The notes under the pieces: model-generated
Databases searched by the model: none
Told to the model about the DNA's origin: nothing
Seen by the model: only the letters and a program-made list of their open reading frames with translations
NCBI RefSeq assembly: GCF_029227915.1
Contig: NC_079885.1
Location: 14,645,001-14,705,000 of the forward strand
DNA length: 60,000 nucleotides
Direction: 5' to 3'
Source of the DNA: Hydractinia symbiolongicarpus
Lineage: Eukaryota; Cnidaria; Hydrozoa; Anthoathecata; Hydractiniidae
Part shown: positions 1 to 12,167 of the stretch, piece by piece
Numbering within the stretch: position 1 is the stretch's first letter
How the letters are laid out: each line of letters opens with the position of its first letter
Translations under genes and position numbers: made by a program

Positions 1-830
1 CCAAATAAAGGCTTTACACGGAAATAACGTGGTTCCACCACCCTTCGCGGGATACCATTAGTCTAGTCCTTCCAGTCTCAATAGACTATGACGTCCCAAG
101 TCCTTTTCCTTGGCGCCATGGCTTTAGAACACTTTTAACTCCGTGCACAGCCCTCTAAAGGCTGTAATATGGCCATTTGCAGCCTAATAAAGGTGTTATA
201 CGTAAATAGCGTCGTTCCACCTCCCTGCGCAGGTTACCATAGGAGTAGTCCTTCCAGTCTCAATGGACTATGACGTCCCAAGTCCTTTTCCTTGGCGCCA
301 TGGCTTTAGAACAATGTTAACTCCGTGCACAGCCCTCTAAATGCTGTAACATGGCCTTTTGCAGACTAATAAAGGCTTTAAACGTAAATACTGTCGTTCC
401 AACTGCCTGCGCAGGTTACCATAGTAGTAGTCCTTCCAGTCTCAATAGACTATGACGTCGCAAGTCCTTTTCCTTGGCGCCATGGCTTTAGCACACTGTT
501 AATTTCGTGCACGGCCCTCTAAAGGCTGTAATATGGCCATTTGCAGCTTATTAAAGGCCTTACACGTAAATCACGTTTTTTCACGTCCCCAACAAGGCTA
601 CCAATGGTCTAGTGTTCGCAGTCTTAATGGAATAGGACGTCCAAAGTCCTTTTCCTTGACGCCATGGCTATAGAACACTGTCAACTACGCGCACAGTCCT
701 TTAAATGCTGTAATATTGCCTTTTGTAGCCAAATAAAGGCCTTACACGTAAACCACGTGCTTCCACGCTCCCAACCAGGCTACCATTGGTCTAGTGTTTT
801 CAGTCTCAATGTAATATGACGTCCCAAGTC
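1..830 (+). repeat. Left-domain block a, copy 1 (T1/T11-T6-T3-T2)
   Basis: Matches 3459-4288 at an offset of 3458 bp, exactly 19 monomers. The copies share the private variant 'catagtagtagtcc' at 420 and 3878. Similarity ends where the next monomer is T6 here but T1 at 4274. Confidence 0.85.
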
Positions 831-1095
831 CTTTTCCTTGGCGCCATGGCTTTAGAACAATGTTAACTCCGTGCACAGCCCTCTAAATGCTGTAACATGG
901 CCTTTTGCAGACTAATAAAGGCTTTAAACGTAAATACTGTCGTTCCAACTGCCTGCGCAGGTTACCATAGGAGTAGTCCTTCCAGTCTCAATAGACTATG
1001 ACGTCGCAAGTCCTTTTCCTTGGCGCCATGGCTTTAGCACACTGTTAATTTCGTGCACGGCCCTCTAAAGGCTGTAATATGGCCATTTGCAGCTT

Positions 1096-3181
1096 ATTAA
1101 AGGCCTTACACGTAAATCACGTTTTTTCACGTCCCCAACAAGGCTACCAATGGTCTAGTGTTCGCAGTCTTAATGGAATAGGACGTCCAAAGTCCTTTTC
1201 CTTGACGCCATGGCTATAGAACACTGTCAACTACGCGCACAGTCCTTTAAATGCTGTAATATTGCCTTTTGTAGCCAAATAAAGGCCTTACACGTAAACC
1301 ACGTGCTTCCACGCTCCCAACCAGGCTACCATTGGTCTAGTGTTTTCAGTCTCAATGTAATATGACGTCCCAAGTCATTTTCCTTGGCGCCATGGCTTTA
1401 GAACACTTTTAACTCCGTGCACAGCCCTCTAAAGGCTGTAATATGGCCATTTGCAGTTAAATAAAGGCTTTAAACGTAAACACTGTCGTTCCAACTGCCT
1501 GCGCAGGTTTCCATAGGAGTAGTCCTTCCAGTCTCAATGGACTATGACGTCCCAAGTCCTTTTCCTTGGCGCCATGGCTATAGAACACTGTTAACTACGT
1601 GCACAGCCCTCTAAAGGCAGTAATATGGCCATTTGCCGCCTAATAAAGGTGTTATACGTAAATCACGTTCTTCCACGTCCCCAGCAAGGCTACCAATGGT
1701 CTAGTGTTCCCAGTCTTAATGGAATAAGACGTCCAAAGTCCTTTTCTTTGACGCCATGGCTATAGAACACTGTCAACTACGCGCACAGTCCTTTATATGC
1801 TGTAATATTGCCTTTTGTAGCCAAATAAAGGCTTTACACGGAAATAACGTTGTTCCACCACCCTTCGCGGGATACCATTAGTCTAGTCCTTCCAGTCTCA
1901 ATAGACTATGACGTGCCAAGTCATTTTCCTTGGCGCCATGGCTTTAGCACACTGTTAATTTCGTGCACGGCCCTCTAAAGGCTGTAATATGGCCATTTGC
2001 AGCTTATTAAAGGCCTTACACGTAAATCACGTTTTTTCACGTCCCCAACAAGGCTACCAATGGTCTAGTGTTCGCAGTCTTAATGGAATAGGACGTCCAA
2101 AGTCCTTTTCCTTGACGCCATGGCTATAGAACACTGTCAACTACGCGCACAGTCCTTTAAATGCTGTAATATTGCCTTTTGTAGCCAAATAAAGGCCTTA
2201 CACGTAAACCACGTGCTTCCACGCTCCCAACCAGGCTACCATTGGTCTTGTGTTTTCAGTCTCAATGTAATATGACGTGCCAAGTCATTTTCCTTGGCGC
2301 CATGGCTTTAGAACACTTTTAACTTCGTGCACAGCCCTCTAAAGGCTGTAATATGGCCATTTGAAGTTAAATAAAGGCTTTAAACGTAAACACTGTCGTT
2401 CCAACTGCCTGCGCAGGTTACCATAGGAGTAGTCCTTCCAGTCTCAATGGACTATGACGTTCCAAGTCCTTTTCCTTGGCGCCATGGCTTTAGCACACTG
2501 TTAATTTCGTGCACGGCCCTCTAAAGGCTGTAATATGGCCATTTGCAGCCTATTAAAGGCCTTATACGTAAATACTGTCGCTCCACCAGCCTGCGCAAGT
2601 TACCATTGGTGTAGTCCTTCCAGTCTCAATGGACTATGACGTCCCAAGTCGTGTTTTTTGTCGCCGTGACGTTTAAAAACCCGCAAGTACGCGCACAGTC
2701 CTCTAAAGGCTATAGTATGGCTTTTGTAAGTCTAAAAAAGGCCTTACGCGTAAATCACGTGCTTCCACTCTCCAAACCAGGCTACCAATGGTGTACCTTT
2801 CCGACTATCATTGAACTACGACGTCCCAATTCCTTTTCCTTGGCGCTTTAGCGTTAAAACACATTTAACTACGTGCACGGCCCTTTAAACGCTGTAATAT
2901 GGCCATTTGCAGCCTATTAAAGGCCTTATACGTAAATACTGTCGCTCCACTTGCCTGCGCAAGTTACCATTGGTCTAGTGTTTTCAGTCTCAATGTAATA
3001 TGACGTCCCAACTAATTTTCCTTGGCGCCATGGCTTTAGAACACTTTTAACTCCGTGCACAGCCCTCTAAAGGCTGTAATATGGCCATTTGCAGTTAAAT
3101 AAAGGCTTTAAACGTAAACACTGTCGTTCCAACTGCCTGCGCATGTTAGCATAGGAGTAGTCCTTCCAGTCTCAATGGACT
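1096..3181 (+). repeat. 2.1-kb duplicated block b, copy 1
   Basis: Repeats at 8808-10893 with a constant offset of 7712 bp. Private variants shared by both copies include 'ggtttccatagg' (1509 and 9221), 'catttgccgcc' (1634 and 9346), 'cctttatatgctg' (1793 and 9505) and 'ggtcttgtgttttc' (2244 and 9956). Only a handful of single-base differences were seen, for example 'aacgttgttcc' here against 'aacgtggttcc'. It includes T12 copy 1. Confidence 0.88.
2636..2817 (+). repeat. Divergent monomer T12, copy 1
   Basis: T12 is the most diverged monomer type. It has 'gtcgtgttttttgtcgcc' in place of the usual T/C tract and 'ggcgcc' segment, then 'gtgacgtttaaaaacccgc', 'ctatagtatggcttttg', 'agtctaaaaaaggcc' and an end reading 'ggtgtacctttccgactatc' instead of the 'tctagt...cagtct' end. 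It still keeps the 182-bp length and register. It is followed by T4 and T1. Confidence 0.9.
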
Positions 3182-3458
3182 ATGACGTTCCAAGTCCTTT
3201 TCCTTGGCGCCATGGCTATAGAACACTGTTAATTACGTGCACAGCCCTCTAAAGGCAGTAATATGGCCATTTGCAGCCTAATAAAGGCCTTACACGTAAA
3301 TCACGTTCTTCCACGTCCCCAGCAAGGCTACCAATGGTCTAGTGTTCCCAGTCTTAATGGAATAAGACGTCCAAAGTCCTTTTCCTTGACGCCATGGCTA
3401 TAGAACACTGTCAACTACGTGCACAGCCCTCTAAAGGCTGTAATATTGCCTTTTGTAG

Positions 3459-4288
3459 CCAAATAAAGGCTTTACACGGAAATAACGTGGTTCCACCACC
3501 CTTCGCGGGATACCATTAGTCTAGTCCTTCCAGTCTCAATAGACTATGACGTCCCAAGTCCTTTTCCTTGGCGCCATGGCTTTAGAACACTTTTAACTCC
3601 GTGCACAGCCCTCTAAAGGCTGTAATATGGCCATTTGCAGCCTAATAAAGGTGTTATACGTAAATAGCGTCGTTCCACCTGCCTGCGCAGGTTACCATAG
3701 GAGTAGTCCTTCCAGTCTCAATGGACTATGACGTCCCAAGTCCTTTTCCTTGGCGCCATGGCTTTAGAACAATGTTAACTCCGTGCACAGCCCTCTAAAT
3801 GCTGTAACATGGCCTTTTGCAGACTAATAAAGGCTTTAAACGTAAATACTGTCGTTCCAACTGCCTGCGCAGGTTACCATAGTAGTAGTCCTTCCAGTCT
3901 CAATAGACTATGACGTCGCAAGTCCTTTTCCTTGGCGCCATGGCTTTAGCACACTGTTAATTTCGTGCACGGCCCTCTAAAGGCTGTAATATGGCCATTT
4001 GCAGCTTATTAAAGGCCTTACACGTAAATCACGTTTTTTCACGTCCCCAACAAGGCTACCAATGGTCTAGTGTTCGCAGTCTTAATGGAATAGGACGTCC
4101 AAAGTCCTTTTCCTTGACGCCATGGCTATAGAACACTGTCAACTACGCGCACAGTCCTTTAAATGCTGTAATATTGCCTTTTGTAGCCAAATAAAGGCCT
4201 TACACGTAAACCACGTGCTTCCACGCTCCCAACCAGGCTACCATTGGTCTAGTGTTTTCAGTCTCAATGTAATATGACGTCCCAAGTC
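3459..4288 (+). repeat. Left-domain block a, copy 2
   Basis: Second copy of 1-830. A third, shorter match starts near 8374 (46 monomers plus 1 bp from the first) and runs into the T6 monomer at 8643 before switching to a T1 3' half. Single-base differences include 'cacctccctgcg' in copy 1 against 'cacctgcctgcg' here. Confidence 0.85.
4092..4273 (+). repeat. Reference monomer, type T2
   Basis: Diagnostic sites are 'gtccaaagtcc', 'ttgacgccatggctatag', 'ctgtcaactacgcgcac', 'attgccttttgtagcc', 'aaaccacgtgcttcc' (with a CACGTG site) and 'gctcccaaccaggc'. The end is 'tagtgttttcagtctc'. In the right domain T2 also occurs as T2c, whose 3' half is replaced by 'gaaataacgttcttcc' and 'gccccaagcaagg'. 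Confidence 0.9.
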
Positions 4289-4637
4289 ATTTTCCTTGGC
4301 GCCATGGCTTTAGAACACTTTTAACTTCGTGCACAGCCCTCTAAAGGCTGTAATATGGCCATTTGAAGTTAAATAAAGGCTTTAAACGTAAACACTGTCG
4401 TTTCAACTGCCTGCGCAGGTTACCATAGGAGTAGTCCTTCCAGTCTCAATGGACTATGACGTCCCAAGTCATTTTCCTTGGCGCCATGGCTTTAGAACAC
4501 TTTTAACTTCGTGCACAGCCCTCTAAAGGCTGTAATATGGCCATTTGAAGTTAAATAAAGGCTTTAAACGTAAACACTGTCGTTCCAACTGCCTGCGCAG
4601 GTTACCATAGGAGTAGTCCTTCCAGTCTCAATGGACT
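4274..4637 (+). repeat. Adjacent, almost identical T1 monomers
   Basis: The monomers at 4274 and 4456 are both the T1 sub-variant with 'acttttaacttcg' and 'catttgaagttaaataaagg'. I see only one difference, 'gtcgtttcaac' against 'gtcgttccaac'. Same-type neighbours are rare in this array, so this looks like a recent one-monomer duplication. Confidence 0.8.
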
Positions 4638-5912
4638 ATGACGTTCCAAGTCTTTTTCCTTGGCGCCATGGCTATAGAACACTGTTAATTACGTGCACAG
4701 CCCTCTAAAGGCAGTAATATGGCCATTTGCAGCCTAATAAAGGCCTTACACGTAAATCACGTTCTTCCACGTCCCCAGCAAGGCTACCAATGGTCTAGTG
4801 TTCCCAGTCTGAATGGAATAAGACGTCCAAAGTCCTTTTCCTTGACGCCATGGCTATAGAACACTGTCAACTACGTGCACAGCCCTCTAAAGGCTGTAAT
4901 ATTGCCTTTTGTAGCCAAATAAAGGCTTTACACGGAAATAACGTGGTTCCATCACCCTTCGCGGGATACCATTAGTCTATTCCTTCCAGTCTCAATAGAC
5001 TATGACGTTCCAAGTCTTTTTCCTTGGCGCCATGGCTATAGAACACTGTTAATTACGTGCACAGCCCTCTAAAGGCTGTAATATGGCCATTTGCAGCCTA
5101 ATAAAGGTGTTATACGTAAATAGCGTCGTTCCACCTGCCTGCGCAGGTTACCATAGGAGTAGTCCTTCAAGTCTCAATGGACTATGACGTCCCAAGTCCT
5201 TTTCCTTGGCGCCATGGCTTTAGAACAATGTTAACTCCGTGCACAGCCCTCTAAATGCTGTAACATGGCCTTTTGCAGACTAATAAAGGCTTTAAACGTA
5301 AATACTGTCGTTCCAACTGCCTGCGCAGGTTACCATAGGAGTAGTCCTTCCAGTCTCAATAGACTATGACGTCGCAAGTCCTTTTCCTTGGCGCCATGGC
5401 TTTAGCACACTGTTAATTTCGTGCACGGCCCTCTAAAGGCTGTAATATGGCCATTTGCAGCTTATTAAAGGCCTTACACGTAAATCACGTTTTTTCACGT
5501 CCCCAACAAGGCTACCAATGGTCTAGTGTTCGCAGTCTTAATGGAATAGGACGTCCAAAGTCCTTTTCCTTGACGCCATGGCTATAGAACACTGTCAACT
5601 ACGCGCACAGTCCTTTAAATGCTGTAATATTGCCTTTTTGTAGCCAAATAAAGGCCTTACACGTAAACCACGTGCTTCCACGCTCCCAACCAGGCTACCA
5701 TTGGTCTAGTGTTTTCAGTCTCAATGTAATATGACGTCCCAAGTCATTTTCCTTGGCGCCATGGCTTTAGAACACTTTTAACTTCGTGCACAGCCCTCTA
5801 AAGGCTGTAATATGGCCATTTGAAGTTAAATAAAGGCTTTAAACGTAAACACTGTCGCTCCACCAGCCTGCGCAAGTTACCATTGGTGTAGTCCTTCCAG
5901 TCTCAATGGACT
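4638..5912 (+). repeat. Left-domain monomers T7-T8-T7/T11-T6-T3-T2-T1
   Basis: Seven monomers linking the T1 pair to T12 copy 2. The monomers from 5184 to 5730 match 816-1361 at 24 monomers' distance. The T2 monomer at 5548 carries a one-base T insertion. The last monomer switches from a T1 body to a T12-preceding 3' end. Confidence 0.75.
5635..5639 (+). other. 1-bp insertion in a T run
   Basis: The T2 monomer reads 'tgcctttttgtagcc' where all others have four Ts. It shifts the 182-bp register by +1 for everything downstream. Polymerase slippage or a homopolymer sequencing error would both explain it. Confidence 0.9.
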
Positions 5913-6094
5913 ATGACGTCCCAAGTCGTGTTTTTTGTCGCCGTGACGTTTAAAAACCCGCAAGTACGCGCACAGTCCTCTAAAGGCTATAGTATGGCTT
6001 TTGTAAGTCTAAAAAAGGCCTTACGCGTAAATCACGTGCTTCCACTCTCCAAACCAGGCTACCAATGGTGTACCTTTCCGACTATCATTGAACT
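5913..6094 (+). repeat. Divergent monomer T12, copy 2
   Basis: By eye the same sequence as the copy at 2636. It is entered through a chimeric monomer (T1 5' half, 'ctgtcgctccaccagcc' 3' end at about 5850) and followed by T4, T1, T9, T10 and T2. That longer string is shared with the 10348 copy. Confidence 0.9.
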
Positions 6095-6458
6095 ACGACG
6101 TCCCAATTCCTTTTCCTTGGCGCTTTAGCGTTAAAACACAATTAACTACGTGCACGGCCCTTTAAACGCTGTAATATGGCCATTTGCAGCCTATTAAAGG
6201 CCTTATACGTAAATACTGTCGCTCCACTTGCCTGCGCAAGTTACCATTGGTCTAGTGTTTTCAGTCTCAATGTAATATGACGTCCCAACTCATTTTCCTT
6301 GGCGCCATGGCTTTAGAACACTTTTAACTCCGTGCACAGCCCTCTAAAGGCTGTAATATGGCCATTTGCAGTTAAATAAAGGCTTTAAACGTAAACACTG
6401 TCGTTCCAACTGCCTGCACAGGTTAGCATAGGAGTAGTCCTTCCAGTCTCAATGGACT

Positions 6459-7550
6459 ATGACGTCCCAAGTCCTTTTCCTTGGCGCCATGGCTATAGAA
6501 CACTGTCAACAACGTGCACAGCCCTCTAAAGTCAGTAATATGGCATTTTGCGGCCTAATAAAGCCTTTACACGAAAATACCGTGATTCCACCACCCTCCG
6601 CGGGATACCATTAGTCTAGTCCTTCCAGTCCCAATGGACTACAACGTCCCAAGTCGTTTTCTTTGGCACCTTGGCGTTAGAAGACCGGCAACTACGCGCA
6701 CAGTCCTCTAAATGCTGTAACATGGCCTTTTACAGACTAATAAAGGTCTTACACGCAAATCACGTTCTTCCACGCCCCAAGCAAGATTACCAATGGTCTA
6801 GTGTTCCCAGTCTTAATGGAATATGACGTCTCAAGTCCTTTTCCTTGGCGCCATGGCTATAGAAGACTGTCAACTACGCGCACAGTCCTTTAAATGCTGT
6901 AATATTGCCTTTTGTAGCCAAATAAAGGCCTTACACGTAAACCACGTGCTTCCACGCTCCCAACCAGGCTACCATTGGTCTAGTGTTTTCAGTCTCAATG
7001 TAATACGACGTCCCAATTCCTTTTCCTTGGCGCCATGGCTTTAGAACACTTTTAACTCCGTGCACAGCCCTCTAAATGCTGTAACATGGCCTTTTGCAGA
7101 CTAATAAAGGCTTTAAACGTAAATACTGTCGTTCCAACTGCCTGCGCAGGTTACCATAGGAGTAGTCCTTCCAGTCTCAATGGACTATGACGTCCCAAGT
7201 CCTTTTCCTTGGCGCCATGGCTATAGAACACTGTTAACTACGTGCACAGCCCTCTAAAGGCAGTAATATGGCCATTTGCAGCCTAATAAAGGTGTTATAC
7301 GTAAATCACGTTCTTCCACGTCCCCAGCAAGGCTACCAATGGTCTAGTGTTCCCAGTCTTAATGGAATAAGACGTCCAATGTCCTTTTCTTTGACGCCAT
7401 GGCTATAGAACACTGTCAACTACGCGCACAGTCCTTTAAATGCTGTATTATTGCCTTTTGTAGCCAAATAAAGGCTTTACACGGAAATAACGTGGTTCCA
7501 CCACCCTTCGCGGGATACCAATAGTCTAGTCCTTCCAGTCTCAATGGACT
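6459..7550 (+). repeat. Left-domain monomers T9-T10-T2-T1/T6-T7-T8
   Basis: Six monomers. T9 has 'gtcaacaacgtgc', shared with the T9 monomers at 10894 and 17628. The T2 at 6823 has a 'gtctcaag' start, shared with 17992. At 7005 a T1 5' half is joined to a T6 3' half, again as at 18174. The strings at 6459 and 17628 therefore share a common ancestor. Confidence 0.78.
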
Positions 7551-8802
7551 ATGACGTGCCAAGTCATTTTCCTTGGCGCCATGGCTTTAGCACACTGTTA
7601 ATTTCGTGCACGGCCCTCTAAAGGCTGTAATATGGCCATTTGCAGCTTATTAAAGGCCTTACACGTAAATCACGTTTTTTCACGTCCCCAACAAGGCTAC
7701 CAATGGTCTAGTGTTCGCAGTCTTAATGGAATAGGACGTCCAAAGTCCTTTTCCTTGACGCCATGGCTATAGAACACTGTCAACTACGTGCACAGTCCTT
7801 TAAATGCTGTAATATTGCCTTTTGTAGCCAAATAAAGGCCTTACACGTAAACCACGTGCTTCCACGCTCCCAACCAGGCTACCATTGGTCTAGTGTTTTC
7901 AGTCTCAATGTAATATGACGTCCCAAGTCATTTTCCTTGGCGCCATGGCTTTAGAACACTTTTAACTTCGTGCACAGCCCTCTAAAGGCTGTAATATGGC
8001 CATTTGAAGTTAAATAAAGGCTTTAAACGTAAACACTGTCGTTCCAACTGCCTGCGCAGGTTACCATAGGAGTAGTCCTTCCAGTCTCAATGGACTATGA
8101 CGTTCCAAGTCTTTTTCCTTGGCGCCATGGCTATAGAACACTGTTAATTACGTGCACAGCCCTCTAAAGGCAGTAATATGGCCATTTGCAGCCTAATAAA
8201 GGCCTTACACGTAAATCACGTTCTTCCACGTCCCCAGCAAGGCTACCAATGGTCTAGTGTTCCCAGTCTTAATGGAATAAGACGTCCAAAGTCCTTTTCC
8301 TTGACGTCATGGCTATAGAACACTGTCAACTACGTGCACAGCCCTCTAAAGGCTGTAATATTGCCTTTTGTAGCCAAATAAAGGCTTTACACGGAAATAA
8401 CGTGGTTCCACCACCGTTCGCGGGATACCATTAGTCTAGTCCTTCCAGTCTCAATAGACTATGACGTCCCAAGTCCTTTTCCTTGGCGCCATGGCTTTAG
8501 AACACTTTTAACTCCGTGCACAGCCCTCTAAAGGCTGTAATATGGCCATTTGCAGCCTAATAAAGGTGTTATACGTAAATAGCGTCGTTCCACCTGCCTG
8601 CGCAGGTTACCATAGGAGTAGTCCTTCCAGTCTCAATGGACTATGACGTCCCAAGTCCTTTTCCTTGGCGCCATGGCTTTAGAACAATGTTAACTCCGTG
8701 CACAGCCCTCTAAATGCTGTAATATGGCCATTTGCAGTTAAATAAAGGTTTTAAACGTAAACACTGTCGTTCCAACTGCCTGCGCAGGTTTCCATAGGAG
8801 TA
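7551..8802 (+). repeat. Left-domain cassette T3-T2-T1-T7-T8 plus T1/T11 and T6/T1
   Basis: Begins with the five-monomer order also found twice at 11258-13077. The T8-like monomer at 8279 contains the only perfect 'tgacgtca' palindrome I noticed (8302-8309). The last monomer (8643) is chimeric, with a T6 5' half and a T1 3' half, and is cut short by the 115-bp deletion at its end. Confidence 0.75.
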
Positions 8803-8806
8803 GTCT
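8803..8806 (+). other. Out-of-register deletion junction (115 bp)
   Basis: The sequence 'ggagtagtc' runs directly into 'ttattaaagg'. Normally 'gtagtccttccag' is followed a whole monomer body later by 'gcagcttattaaagg'. The missing stretch is 115 bp, confirmed by spacing: T12 copies 2 and 3 are 4435 bp apart, which is 25 x 182 minus 115. One base of homology (c) is shared at the junction. Confidence 0.9.
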
Positions 8807-8807
8807 T

Positions 8808-10893
8808 ATTAAAGGCCTTACACGTAAATCACGTTTTTTCACGTCCCCAACAAGGCTACCAATGGTCTAGTGTTCGCAGTCTTAATGGAATAGGACGTCC
8901 AAAGTCCTTTTCCTTGACGCCATGGCTATAGAACACTGTCAACTACGCGCACAGTCCTTTAAATGCTGTAATATTGCCTTTTGTAGCCAAATAAAGGCCT
9001 TACACGTAAACCACGTGCTTCCACGCTCCCAACCAGGCTACCATTGGTCTAGTGTTTTCAGTCTCAATGTAATATGACGTCCCAAGTCATTTTCCTTGGC
9101 GCCATGGCTTTAGAACACTTTTAACTCCGTGCACAGCCCTCTAAAGGCTGTAATATGGCCATTTGCAGTTAAATAAAGGCTTTAAACGTAAACACTGTCG
9201 TTCCAACTGCCTGCGCAGGTTTCCATAGGAGTAGTCCTTCCAGTCTCAATGGACTATGACGTCCCAAGTCCTTTTCCTTGGCGCCATGGCTATAGAACAC
9301 TGTTAACTACGTGCACAGCCCTCTAAAGGCAGTAATATGGCCATTTGCCGCCTAATAAAGGTGTTATACGTAAATCACGTTCTTCCACGTCCCCAGCAAG
9401 GCTACCAATGGTCTAGTGTTCCCAGTCTTAATGGAATAAGACGTCCAAAGTCCTTTTCTTTGACGCCATGGCTATAGAACACTGTCAACTACGCGCACAG
9501 TCCTTTATATGCTGTAATATTGCCTTTTGTAGCCAAATAAAGGCTTTACACGGAAATAACGTGGTTCCACCACCCTTCGCGGGATACCATTAGTCTAGTC
9601 CTTCCAGTCTCAATAGACTATGACGTGCCAAGTCATTTTCCTTGGCGCCATGGCTTTAGCACACTGTTAATTTCGTGCACGGCCCTCTAAAGGCTGTAAT
9701 ATGGCCATTTGCAGCTTATTAAAGGCCTTACACGTAAATCACGTTTTTTCACGTCCCCAACAAGGCTACCAATGGTCTAGTGTTCGCAGTCTTAATGGAA
9801 TAGGACGTCCAAAGTCCTTTTCCTTGACGCCATGGCTATAGAACACTGTCAACTACGCGCACAGTCCTTTAAATGCTGTAATATTGCCTTTTGTAGCCAA
9901 ATAAAGGCCTTACACGTAAACCACGTGCTTCCACGCTCCCAACCAGGCTACCATTGGTCTTGTGTTTTCAGTCTCAATGTAATATGACGTGCCAAGTCAT
10001 TTTCCTTGGCGCCATGGCTTTAGAACACTTTTAACTTCGTGCACAGCCCTCTAAAGGCTGTAATATGGCCATTTGAAGTTAAATAAAGGCTTTAAACGTA
10101 AACACTGTCGTTCCAACTGCCTGCGCAGGTTACCATAGGAGTAGTCCTTCCAGTCTCAATGGACTATGACGTTCCAAGTCCTTTTCCTTGGCGCCATGGC
10201 TTTAGCACACTGTTAATTTCGTGCACGGCCCTCTAAAGGCTGTAATATGGCCATTTGCAGCCTATTAAAGGCCTTATACGTAAATACTGTCGCTCCACCA
10301 GCCTGCGCAAGTTACCATTGGTGTAGTCCTTCCAGTCTCAATGGACTATGACGTCCCAAGTCGTGTTTTTTGTCGCCGTGACGTTTAAAAACCCGCAAGT
10401 ACGCGCACAGTCCTCTAAAGGCTATAGTATGGCTTTTGTAAGTCTAAAAAAGGCCTTACGCGTAAATCACGTGCTTCCACTCTCCAAACCAGGCTACCAA
10501 TGGTGTACCTTTCCGACTATCATTGAACTACGACGTCCCAATTCCTTTTCCTTGGCGCTTTAGCGTTAAAACACATTTAACTACGTGCACGGCCCTTTAA
10601 ACGCTGTAATATGGCCATTTGCAGCCTATTAAAGGCCTTATACGTAAATACTGTCGCTCCACTTGCCTGCGCAAGTTACCATTGGTCTAGTGTTTTCAGT
10701 CTCAATGTAATATGACGTCCCAACTCATTTTCCTTGGCGCCATGGCTTTAGAACACTTTTAACTCCGTGCACAGCCCTCTAAAGGCTGTAATATGGCCAT
10801 TTGCAGTTAAGTAAAGGCTTTAAACGTAAACACTGTCGTTCCAACTGCCTGCGCAGGTTAGCATAGGAGTAGTCCTTCCAGTCTCAATGGACT
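8808..10893 (+). repeat. 2.1-kb duplicated block b, copy 2
   Basis: Second copy of 1096-3181. Its left edge coincides with the out-of-register junction at 8803-8806, so this edge is a physical breakpoint and not only a loss of similarity. On the right, similarity stops at the start of the T9 monomer at 10894, where copy 1 has a T7-like monomer. Confidence 0.88.
10348..10529 (+). repeat. Divergent monomer T12, copy 3
   Basis: By eye the same as the copies at 2636 and 5913. It lies inside the 2.1-kb block that repeats 1096-3181 and so was probably copied with it. Downstream order is T4, T1, T9, T10, T2. Confidence 0.9.
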
Positions 10894-11257
10894 ATGACGT
10901 CCCAAGTCCTTTTCCTTGGCGCCATGGCTATAGAACACGGTCAACAACGTGCACAGCCCTCTAAAGTCAGTAATATGGCCTTTTGCGGCCTAATAAAGCC
11001 TTTACACGAAAATACCGTGATTCCACCACCCTCCGCGGGATACCATTGGTCTAGTCCTTCCAGTCCCAATGGACTACAACGTCCCAAGTCGTTTTCTTTG
11101 GCACCTTGGCGTTAGAAGACCGGCAACTACGCGCACAGTCCTCTAAATGCTGTAACATGGCCTTTTACAGACTAATAAAGGTCTTACACGCAAATCACGT
11201 TCTTCCACGCCCCAAGCAAGATTACCAATGGTCTAGTGTTCCCAGTCTTAATGGAAT
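10894..11257 (+). repeat. T9-T10 dimer
   Basis: T9 and T10 follow the T12-T4-T1 string, as at 6459 and 17628. T9 has a private 'acacggtcaac'. The T10 5' part was copied with 'caacgtcccaag' and 'accttggcgttag'. Confidence 0.8.
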
Positions 11258-12167
11258 AGGACGTCCAAAGTCCTTTTCCTTGACGCCATGGCTATAGAAC
11301 ACTGTCAACTACGCGCACAGTCCTTTAAATGCTGTAATATTGCCTTTTGTAGCCAAATAAAGGCCTTACACGTAAACCACGTGCTTCCACGCTCCCAACC
11401 AGGCTACCATTGGTCTAGTGTTTTCAGTCTCAATGTAATATGACGTCCCAAGTCATTTTCCTTGGCGCCATGGCTTTAGAACACTTTTAACTCCGTGCAC
11501 AGCCCTCTAAAGGCTGTAATATGGCCATTTGAAGTTAAATAAAGGCTTTAAACGTAAACACTGTCGTTCCAACTGCCTGCGCAGGTTACCATAGGAGTAG
11601 TCCTTCCAGTCTCAATGGACTATGACGTTCCAAGTCTTTTTCCTTGGCGCCATGGCTATAGAACACTGTTAACTACGTGCACAGCCCTCTAAAGGCAGTA
11701 ATATGGCCATTTGCAGCCTAATAAAGGCCTTACACGTAAATCACGTTCTTCCACGTCCCCAGCAAGGCTACCAATGGTCTAGTGTTCCCAGTCTTAATGG
11801 AATAAGACGTCCAAAGTCCTTTTCCTTGACGCCATGGCTATAGAACACTGTCAACTACGTGCACAGCCCTCTAAAGGCTGTAATATTGCCTTTTGTAGCC
11901 AAATAAAGGCTTTACACGGAAATAACGTGGTTCCACCACCCTTCGCGGGATACCATTAGTCTAGTCCTTCCAGTCTCAATAGACTATGACGTGCCAAGTC
12001 ATTTTCCTTGGCGCCATGGCTTTTGCACACTGTTAATTTCGTGCACGGCCCTCTAAAGGCTGTAATATGGCCATTTGCAGCTTATTAAAGGCCTTACACG
12101 TAAATCACGTTTTTTCACGTCCCCAGCAAGGCTACCAATGGTCTAGTGTTCGCAGTCTTAATGGAAT
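11258..12167 (+). repeat. 910-bp five-monomer cassette, copy 1
   Basis: Order T2-T1-T7-T8-T3, immediately repeated at 12168-13077. The T3 monomer at 11986 has a private 'ggcttttgcacac'. This five-monomer order is the basic cassette of the left domain. Confidence 0.82.

Noticed and set aside
1-182. A 91-bp half-monomer origin (two related halves in one monomer)
   Set aside because: Comparing the two halves by eye gave no convincing similarity beyond short T/C-rich words. A formal alignment would be needed to revive the idea.
2636-2851. Plus-strand open frames of 61-80 codons starting at the 'atgacgtc' box, here and at many equivalent positions
   Set aside because: They are phase-locked to the satellite monomer, change with monomer type, and stop within about 1.3 monomers because 182 is not a multiple of 3. 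No domain, signal peptide or coding-type substitution pattern is visible.
8302-8309. Perfect CRE-like palindrome 'tgacgtca'
   Set aside because: A single-base variant of the 'gacgcc' segment in one monomer. No regulated gene is nearby.
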